Positions 51,757 through 57,082 of a DNA stretch of 57,082 nucleotides are shown one piece after another. Position numbers and translations under genes: made by a program. Numbering within the stretch: the first letter of the stretch is position 1; each line of letters opens with the position of its first letter. Source of the stretch: Pseudomonadota bacterium (GTDB lineage Bacteria > Pseudomonadota > Alphaproteobacteria > Rhizobiales > Rhizobiaceae); the NCBI GenBank assembly GCA_023444445.1, contig JAEXMK010000083.1, positions 1 to 57,082 of the forward strand, read 5' to 3'. The notes under the pieces are model-generated. The model saw only the letters and a program-made list of their open reading frames with translations. It was not told where the DNA came from and did no database searches.

Positions 51757-52338
51757 GTGCCCAAGGAGCAGACGCCTCCGGTTCAACCGCCCCCTTTGCG
51801 TGCAGACGCACGGCGAAACCGGGATAAGCTGATAGAAGTGGCGGCGCTGGCGTTTTCAGATGAGGGCGCGGCCGCTTCGCTGGAAGATATTGCCAGGCGT
51901 GCAGGGGTTGGTATCGGCACGCTTTACCGGCATTTTCCCACCCGCGAACATTTGGTCGAAAGCGTCTATCGCCGAGAGCTGGAAATTCTGGCGACGGCTG
52001 CGCGCGATCTGATGCGGGAAGAAGAGCCCGCGAAAGCTATTGAAGAATGGATGAATCGGTTCGTCAGCTACATGGCCGCGAAAAGGGGTATGGCGAACAG
52101 CCTGAAGCTCTTGTTCACATCCAATTCCGCCCTCTTTGCAGAGGGCTCGAAGCTCTTGCATACAGCGTTCGAAGAGCTACTAAGAAACGCCGTCAAGGCT
52201 AATGCGGTCAAAGGAGACATTGAGGGGGCGGATGTTCTCAACGCGCTCTTCGGCATTTATTCCATTCCGGAAGGTCCGGATTGGCGTGACCGCGCGCACA
52301 GGATCGTTCGGTTGGTTATGGACGGGCTAAGGCGGTAG
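51757..52338 (+). CDS. TetR family transcriptional regulator
   Basis: 193 residues from a GTG at 51757 (GGAG 10 bases upstream). HTH in residues 15-65: RRNRDKLIEVAALAFSDEGA, SLEDIARRAGVGIGTLYRHF, PTREHLVESVYRRELE. The C-terminal ligand domain ends DWRDRAHRIVRLVMDGLRR. It is divergent from the XdhC-PaoABC operon and probably represses it and itself through the 22-bp palindrome; the inducer may be an aldehyde. Confidence 0.91.
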   Translation: MPKEQTPPVQPPPLRADARRNRDKLIEVAALAFSDEGAAASLEDIARRAGVGIGTLYRHFPTREHLVESVYRRELEILATAARDLMREEEPAKAIEEWMNRFVSYMAAKRGMANSLKLLFTSNSALFAEGSKLLHTAFEELLRNAVKANAVKGDIEGADVLNALFGIYSIPEGPDWRDRAHRIVRLVMDGLRR

Positions 52339-52452
52339 TTTCCGCCAAACCTGCTGTTGGGCGATCTGGAAGTTGCTGTAATCAACGTCCATCAAACAAT
52401 TGGAAAATACTAAGGACGTGCCAACGACCCAAGTTCGCATCTATGTGGGCGG

Positions 52453-53349
52453 TCAGCCGTTGGAAAAATCGCGTGCAGCTTTGATGAAGGCGCTGAAGGC
52501 AGCGGGTGGGTTCTTCCTGCCGGGGTAATACAATGCCAATTGGGAAAGAGAGGGTGTCCAGTCTTCAAGGACGCGCACGAGCCTGCCGGCCGCGATGTCA
52601 TCGCGAACATCCGGCTCCATCACGTACCCAAGGCCAACGCCTTCTTGGGCAGCTATTCTGACCAGACTTGGTTCATCGAGGGTTATCGAACCCTTCACAT
52701 CGATCTGAACTTGGTTTCCATCTTTCTCAAACTTCCACCGAAACAGGGCTTGATTGGGAAGACGGGCGCGGATGCACCGAAATCGATAGAGGTCGGTCGG
52801 CACCATCGGTCTGCCGTACGTCTGCAAAAACGCCGGCGATGCGACAACCGCATTGCTGCGCTTCAAACCAAGTGGCACCGCGATCATGTCGCTCGGGACC
52901 AGATCCGCCGGCCTCAAGCCGAGGTCGAAGCCACCCGCCACGATGTCGACCAGCCGTCCCTCCGTCACCATATCGATATGCACCTGCGGGTAACGCTGCA
53001 AAAACGAAATGATGAGCGGGGCCATGACCTCCCGTGCTGCCGAGGCAAACGCGTTTATCCGCAAGGTGCCCGTCGGGATCTCCTGCAGCGATTGAGCCGC
53101 AGTCATCGCATCGTGGATATCGGTCATGGCCGGACCAACACGCTCGACAAACGCCCGTCCGGCATCGGTGAGGGAAACGCTTCGCGTCGTGCGGTTGAAC
53201 AAGCGGATGCCAAGACGCTGCTCCAGCTTTGCGATGGCATTGCTGAGCGCTGTCGTCGAAATTCCAAGCTCCAGCGCGGCTCCACGAAACGACCCGAGGC
53301 GCGCAATTGCAAGAACGGCATCAATGTCAACCAGGACGGAACGAGTCAT
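52453..53349 (-). CDS. LysR family transcriptional regulator
   Basis: 298 residues. HTH near the N-terminus: [40 protein letters not shown], then [20 protein letters not shown]. Substrate-binding domain from [20 protein letters not shown]. Resembles the CrgA/DmlR-type subgroup that regulates a divergent oxidoreductase. The NTF2-like and SDR genes are divergent and 133 bases away, so they are the likely targets. Confidence 0.92.
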   Translation of the reverse strand: MTRSVLVDIDAVLAIARLGSFRGAALELGISTTALSNAIAKLEQRLGIRLFNRTTRSVSLTDAGRAFVERVGPAMTDIHDAMTAAQSLQEIPTGTLRINAFASAAREVMAPLIISFLQRYPQVHIDMVTEGRLVDIVAGGFDLGLRPADLVPSDMIAVPLGLKRSNAVVASPAFLQTYGRPMVPTDLYRFRCIRARLPNQALFRWKFEKDGNQVQIDVKGSITLDEPSLVRIAAQEGVGLGYVMEPDVRDDIAAGRLVRVLEDWTPSLSQLALYYPGRKNPPAAFSAFIKAARDFSNG

Positions 53350-53482
53350 TATCCCTCTTTTCGCAATAGCTCATCCTAATTAGTCCCGATTATCGCGTCA
53401 ATTTTTCTGTTCTACCTTAGCGAAGTGCAACGGTCACGGGTCGTTTCCGAGCCGCAGCGGCTAGAACATGATGAGGATGAAC

Positions 53483-53812
53483 ATGACGATCAAACTACCA
53501 AAGGCCATCGAAGCCTATTTCGAGGCGGACCGGACAGGCAGTCCGGAAGTCATCGCAACGACTTTCACGGAAGACGGTATCGTGAAGGATAAGGGCGAGA
53601 CCCATAAGGGACGCAAGGCTATCCGCGACTGGATGGCTGATGAGGCTCAGCAGTACAGCTATACGGTCGACCCGTTTTTGATCACCATTGAGAACGGCAA
53701 AACCCAGGTAACGGCGCACACCGCTGGCGACTTCCCCGGCAGCCCCATTGACCTGCGTTTTATCTTCGTCCTGTCGGGCGACACGGTTGCTGAAGTGGAA
53801 ATCACCGTATGA
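53483..53812 (+). CDS. NTF2-like (SnoaL-type) protein
   Basis: 109 residues from the ATG at 53483, preferred over ATGs at 53468-53477 because GAGG (53473-53476) then stands 6 bases upstream. Cone-like fold: [79 protein letters not shown]. Members bind or transform small hydrophobic molecules or have lost activity. Overlaps the SDR gene by ATGA, so the two are co-translated. Confidence 0.85.
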   Translation: MTIKLPKAIEAYFEADRTGSPEVIATTFTEDGIVKDKGETHKGRKAIRDWMADEAQQYSYTVDPFLITIENGKTQVTAHTAGDFPGSPIDLRFIFVLSGDTVAEVEITV

Positions 53813-54588
53813 CCGGCTTTCTTACCCTGGAGGGACGTCGCGCTCTCATCACCGGTGGCACTTCGGGTGCCGGTGCGGCAACAGTCGCGTTGTTTAAGGA
53901 ACTCGGCGCCCGGGTGCTCACTACGGCGCGCAAGAAGCCGGTGGATTTCTCCGGCGCGGCGTTCGTCGTAGCAGACCTCACCACCGCGGATGGTGTCCAA
54001 ACGGTAGTGGACGCCGTTCATCAGGAACTTGGCGGACTGGATATTCTCGTAAACGTGCTGGGTGGCTCCTCGGCGCCCTCAGGCGGCTTTGCCGCGTTGA
54101 CCGACGAGGAGTGGGAAAAGGAGTTCAACCTCAACTTCTTTCCGGCTGTTCGGCTTGATCGCGCTCTCCTTCCCGGCATGATCGCGCAGGGGAGCGGGGT
54201 CGTCATTCACGTGACGTCGATCCAGCGGATTCTCCCCTTGCACCAGGCGACAACTGGCTACGCCTCGGCGAAGAGCGCGCTCAACACATACAGCAAGAGC
54301 CTCTCCAAGGAGGTCTCTCCCAAGGGTGTGCGGGTCGTGCGGGTTTCTCCCGGCTGGATCGCCGATCCGGGCGCGAACGGTCTCGCCCTTCGTATAGCCG
54401 AGGAGGCCGGCATCAGTTACGACGAAGCGGTACAGGCGATCATGGACTCGCTGGGCGGCATACCGCTGGGCCGGCCAGCCAAGCCGGAAGAAGTCGCCGA
54501 CCTGATTGCCTTCCTTGCTTCAGACCGAGCGTCGTCGATTACCGGGACGGAGCACATCATCGACGGCGGTACCGTTCCGACCGCCTAA
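53809..54588 (+). CDS. SDR family oxidoreductase
   Basis: 259 residues. Classical short-chain dehydrogenase: cofactor motif [31 protein letters not shown], catalytic Ser in [13 protein letters not shown], Tyr and Lys in [13 protein letters not shown], and C-terminal [22 protein letters not shown](P)-dependent oxidation or reduction of a hydroxyl or keto group; substrate unknown. Coupled to the NTF2-like gene and probably controlled by the divergent LysR regulator. The convergent MarR gene ends 20 bases downstream. Confidence 0.93.
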   Translation: MTGFLTLEGRRALITGGTSGAGAATVALFKELGARVLTTARKKPVDFSGAAFVVADLTTADGVQTVVDAVHQELGGLDILVNVLGGSSAPSGGFAALTDEEWEKEFNLNFFPAVRLDRALLPGMIAQGSGVVIHVTSIQRILPLHQATTGYASAKSALNTYSKSLSKEVSPKGVRVVRVSPGWIADPGANGLALRIAEEAGISYDEAVQAIMDSLGGIPLGRPAKPEEVADLIAFLASDRASSITGTEHIIDGGTVPTA

Positions 54589-54608
54589 TGGGGTAGATCC
54601 GTTGCAGG

Positions 54609-55076
54609 TCAAGCGGGTGACGCCCATCCGCCGATCTGTGAATAGATCGCATCCCGTAAATGGCGCACGTCCTTGTTCAAGGCGGCGAGTTCAGGGGGCG
54701 TCTGGGTAGAGGCGGCAAGCAAAGTATCGCTGAGGCAACCGGCTCTGTGCTGCATGGCACGTCCCTGATCCGTCAGCGTCACCAAAACCTGACGTTCGTT
54801 GCTCAGGTTGCGTTCCCGACGCACATGTCCAGCAGCTTCGAGACGCTTTAAAAGGGGGGTGAGCGTGCTGGATTCTAAAGCAAGCTGGTCCGCGATGGAA
54901 ACAACACTCTGATTGTCTTCTGCCCAGAGAACGTTGAGGACGAGATATTGCGGATAGGTTAGCCCCAGCTCGTCGAGAAGCGGCTTGTAAGCGCGCTGAA
55001 TGGCAATGCCGGCGGTATAAATGGCGTAGCAAAGCTGGTCCTGCAGCGGCGGCGGATCGTTATGTCGTTTGGTCAT
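54609..55076 (-). CDS. MarR family regulator, OhrR-like
   Basis: 155 residues from the ATG at 55076 (AGGAG 8 bases upstream). LQDQLCYAIYTAGIAIQRAY carries the Cys at the position used for peroxide sensing in OhrR, and LDELGLTYPQYLVLNVLWAE with Tyr residues that contact the Cys in OhrR. Winged HTH: LALESSTLTPLLKRLEAAGH and VRRERNLSNERQVLVTLTD. OhrR represses an organic hydroperoxide resistance gene; here the divergent gene encodes an exported alpha/beta hydrolase instead, so sensing of peroxide or another oxidant is probable but unproven. Confidence 0.88.
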   Translation of the reverse strand: MTKRHNDPPPLQDQLCYAIYTAGIAIQRAYKPLLDELGLTYPQYLVLNVLWAEDNQSVVSIADQLALESSTLTPLLKRLEAAGHVRRERNLSNERQVLVTLTDQGRAMQHRAGCLSDTLLAASTQTPPELAALNKDVRHLRDAIYSQIGGWASPA

Positions 55077-55123
55077 CTTCAACTCCTGAGGACCCACATA
55101 TAGGTCCTCTTACCGCAAAAATA

Positions 55124-55204
55124 AATATCGCGATAATAAATATGTTGACGAACGAAATGACATCTGCCAGTAAATAATTATCGCAATAACGATTATCGCA
55201 AAAA
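55124..55204. promoter_or_regulatory. TTATCGC repeats in the MarR/hydrolase divergent region
   Basis: Three related motifs: TTATCGCGATAT on the minus strand (55135-55124, with palindromic core TATCGCGATA), TTATCGCAATAA (55178-55189) and TTATCGCAAAAA (55193-55204). The AT-rich repeats lie between the MarR gene and the hydrolase gene, and are candidate operators for the MarR protein. Confidence 0.55.
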
Positions 55205-55217
55205 GGAAGAATGAACC

Positions 55218-56012
55218 ATGACACGAAGAACCGTCTCCACCATTTCGGCAATTGCATCTGCTGTCACATTGACCGCGACGCTGTCTGCAAATGCCGCCGA
55301 TAACACCATTCCCAACGATCAATCCGTGCGAAACGTCGTGCTGGTCCACGGCGCTTTTGCCGATGGTTCGGGCTGGAAGGGCGTCTACGACAATCTGACG
55401 AAACGCGGTTACCGCGTCACCATCGTTCAAAATCCACTGACGTCACTTGCAGACGACGTTGCGGCCACCAAACGCGCGCTCGAACGGCAGGATGGTCCGG
55501 TCATTCTGGTTGGGCATTCCTGGGGTGGCACGGTCATTACGGAAGCGGGCGTTGATGACAAGGTTAAAGGCCTCGTCTATGTCTCCGCCCTCTCACCGGA
55601 CGCCGGTGAAACCACGGCTCAGCAGTATGATGGATTTGCACCTGCGTCGGATTTTGTCATCGAGACCACCAAGGACGGGTTTGGCTATGTCAGCCCGGCC
55701 AAGTTCAAGGCAGGCTTCGCACACGATGTCAGCGACGCTGATGTTGCATTCATGAGAGACGCCCAGGTTCCGATCAATATGTCCGCATTCGGCACCAAAT
55801 TGCAAAATGCCGCCTGGCGCACCCGCCCCAGCTGGGCCGTCATCGCCACCGAAGACAAGGCTTTCGATCAAGCAATGTTGATCCACATGGCTGAGCGCAT
55901 CAAGGCCAAGATCACCAAAGTCTCGGCGAGCCACGCCTTGTTCATGACCCAGCCTGAAGTCATCTCCGATACAATAGATCTTGCCGCCCGCACCGTATCG
56001 GCAAAAAAATAA
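55218..56012 (+). CDS. Exported alpha/beta hydrolase
   Basis: 264 residues. Signal peptide: RR near the start then SAIASAVTLTATLSANAA, likely cleaved after NAA, so periplasmic. Hydrolase core: VVLVHGAFADGSGWKGVYDN, nucleophile elbow ILVGHSWGGTVI, acid region VIATEDKAFDQ, and catalytic His in VSASHALFMTQPEVI. AAGGA stands about 9 bases before the ATG. Proteins of this EstC-like group are often induced with MarR regulators. Substrate unknown. Confidence 0.9.
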   Translation: MTRRTVSTISAIASAVTLTATLSANAADNTIPNDQSVRNVVLVHGAFADGSGWKGVYDNLTKRGYRVTIVQNPLTSLADDVAATKRALERQDGPVILVGHSWGGTVITEAGVDDKVKGLVYVSALSPDAGETTAQQYDGFAPASDFVIETTKDGFGYVSPAKFKAGFAHDVSDADVAFMRDAQVPINMSAFGTKLQNAAWRTRPSWAVIATEDKAFDQAMLIHMAERIKAKITKVSASHALFMTQPEVISDTIDLAARTVSAKK

Positions 56013-56043
56013 TGATCGGGAAGACGATGTCTTCCAGTGATCC

Positions 56044-56076
56044 GACGTCGCGCTATCTCATCCGTGGCGCGACGTC
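56044..56076 (+). terminator. Hairpin after the exported hydrolase gene
   Basis: GACGTCGCGC (56044-56053) pairs perfectly with GCGCGACGTC (56067-56076) across a 13-base loop, followed by TTGTC. The stem is strong but the T run is weak, so efficiency is uncertain. Confidence 0.5.
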
Positions 56077-56256
56077 TTGTCAGCGGGTCGGTGCTTGCCC
56101 GTTAGAGTTGGCGTCATCAGTTCCCAGGGCTGATTGGATGGCGCAAAGATCAGAGTGCTTGTGCAGCACTGATCGATGAAACGAACTGCCGCGTACGCTT
56201 GCAGCGGGATAAGGCCGTAAAGCGCCGGTTCGCGATGCCGAAAACTAACCCTTATC

Positions 56257-56883
56257 TCAGTTCACCAGACCCAACATTTTTCTCAACGCTTCCGACCAGA
56301 CCGCGTAGCCTGCTGCATTCAGGTGAACCAGATCGAGTAAATAATAACGGAACATCGGCAGGCCATTTTCACCCAGGAGGCCAGCGTTGGGATCAAGCCA
56401 TGTTGCGCCTTCGCTGATGTTACACCAGTCGCGCGCTATCTGGTTGAAGAGATCGAATTCATGGCGGTAAATCCAGCGCGCCGGACTGGGCTTGACGGCC
56501 AGAACAAACACGTCCGCCTGCGGGAGAGCACGCGAAATTCGGTCGCGCAAATCCTGCAAGTGACTAAGCGCCGTCTCCGCCTTGAGGCCGTCGCTGGCAA
56601 TGTCGTTTTCGCCGAAATAAAGTACCACTTTGCGTGGCCTCAAGGGAACCAGGAGTTGGTTCATGTAGTGACCGGCGGAGAGGTACGTTCCGCCGCCAAA
56701 TCCCAGATTGACGATATCCAGCGAGCCGAGATCCTCGGTGATGGAGTTCCAGATTCGAAACGAGGATGAGCCATAAAAGGCGATCGGATTGTCTGGAAGA
56801 CCGATGCGCTGAAGGCGGGCAAGAACGGCAAGGACATCGTTTTCGTGACGGCTGGTGCCGATATTGGCTGGGAAGTCGTACAT
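56257..56883 (-). CDS. SGNH/GDSL-type hydrolase
   Basis: 208 residues from the ATG at 56883, which has AGGA 5 bases upstream; the frame is open further but without similarity. SGNH blocks: block I FYGSSSFRIWNSI with the nucleophile Ser, block II NLGFGGGTYLSAG with Gly, block III LYFGENDIASDG with Asn, block V LVHLNAAGYAVW with Asp and His. Likely an esterase or acetylhydrolase in the cytosol, since no signal peptide is seen. Two genes in from the right edge of the window, after a partial upstream gene. Confidence 0.85.
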   Translation of the reverse strand: MYDFPANIGTSRHENDVLAVLARLQRIGLPDNPIAFYGSSSFRIWNSITEDLGSLDIVNLGFGGGTYLSAGHYMNQLLVPLRPRKVVLYFGENDIASDGLKAETALSHLQDLRDRISRALPQADVFVLAVKPSPARWIYRHEFDLFNQIARDWCNISEGATWLDPNAGLLGENGLPMFRYYLLDLVHLNAAGYAVWSEALRKMLGLVN

Positions 56884-56950
56884 GGTGGTCCTAAAACATG
56901 TGGCTTGAAAGCCGGATGCCGCCATTTGCGCATCCGGCGCCCGGCAGAGG

Positions 56951-57082
56951 TTACGAAATCGCTTGGCGCAGGACAGCCAAGGCACCCTTCGTGAGAGCAT
57001 CGTCCGCACCCACGGATGTCTTGAGCCCGAACACATCTGCGGCAACCAGATAGAGATCGTTCAGCCCGTCATTGCCGACGAT
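56951..57082 (-). CDS. C-terminal end of an unidentified protein (partial)
   Basis: 43 codons are open from the window edge to a TAA at 56953-56951: NDGLNDLYLVAADVFGLKTS, VGADDALTKGALAVLRQAIS. The pattern vaguely resembles the end of a 2-dehydro-3-deoxygalactonokinase-type sugar kinase, but the fragment is too short to name. The start lies outside the window. Confidence 0.45.
   Translation of the reverse strand: MVGNDGLNDLYLVAADVFGLKTSVGADDALTKGALAVLRQAIS

Noticed and set aside
56884..57045. Extension of the SGNH hydrolase frame to 57045
   Set aside because: Overlaps the end of the upstream gene in another frame; the ATG at 56883 has an AGGA ribosome site and starts the conserved fold.
1..57082. 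CRISPR arrays, tRNA or rRNA genes, intact insertion sequences, prophage genes
   Set aside because: No repeat-spacer pattern, no tRNA-like or rRNA sequence and no complete transposase or phage structural gene was recognised.

Overview
The window looks like a chromosome or megaplasmid segment of a Rhizobiaceae alphaproteobacterium, probably Agrobacterium/Rhizobium. The grounds are high GC content, GTG/TTG starts with clear ribosome binding sites, glxC-glxD-glnT-purU, a ROSE-type RNA thermometer in front of a small heat shock gene, GGAAC-N16/17-GTT (EcfG-like) promoters, DUF982, and many ABC transporters with GntR/LysR regulators. No tRNA, rRNA, CRISPR array or intact mobile element was seen.

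Region 1 (1-4050): end of a glutamate-synthase-like glx operon (glxC partial, glxD), a type III glutamine synthetase (glnT) and formyltetrahydrofolate deformylase (purU). This set fits N-methylglutamate / C1-nitrogen metabolism.

Region 2 (4120-19420): the most interesting part. A GntR/FCD regulator is followed by a polar amino acid ABC transporter (permease frameshifted), an iron alcohol dehydrogenase, and a long tightly packed operon. That operon encodes an AA_synth (DUF1185) protein, an alpha/beta hydrolase, a flavin reductase fused to a degenerate Nudix-like domain, a luciferase-like monooxygenase, an aldehyde dehydrogenase, a NIPSNAP protein, a polyamine-type ABC transporter and a succinate-semialdehyde-type dehydrogenase. 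Almost the same 18-bp inverted repeat lies in front of the regulator, the first transporter and the monooxygenase operon, so the three units are probably one regulon. The enzyme set suggests uptake and oxidative opening of a small nitrogenous (perhaps heterocyclic) compound, ending at succinate.

Region 3 (19421-23250): a scar of gene fragments (IS3-family end, frameshifted AraC regulator, epoxide hydrolase piece, peptide ABC ATPase without its own start), then hydroxypyruvate isomerase and tartronate semialdehyde reductase.

Region 4 (23500-29510): glycine-zipper lipoprotein, OmpR-type two-component system and MacAB efflux pump. Paired GTAAYTYYC half-sites exactly 11 bp apart lie before both the lipoprotein and macA.

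Region 5 (29750-34260): disrupted LysR gene, ankyrin-like membrane protein, nucleotidyltransferase-fold protein, and an RpoH/ROSE-controlled hsp20-DUF982 pair.

Region 6 (34260-43040): FNT channel, YdeP-like molybdopterin oxidoreductase and a small protein on the minus strand. Divergent from them are CtaG, a CopD-like protein, an opposing DUF2231 gene, cytochrome oxidase subunit II, a fused subunit I-III and a small membrane protein. Three EcfG-like promoters suggest general-stress control.

Region 7 (43090-57082): LysR stub, PAS protein, DNA polymerase IV, MocA with the PaoABC aldehyde oxidoreductase and its XdhC chaperone divergent from a TetR gene with a perfect 22-bp palindrome, LysR/NTF2/SDR cluster, OhrR-like MarR regulator divergent from an exported hydrolase, SGNH hydrolase, and the end of an unidentified gene.
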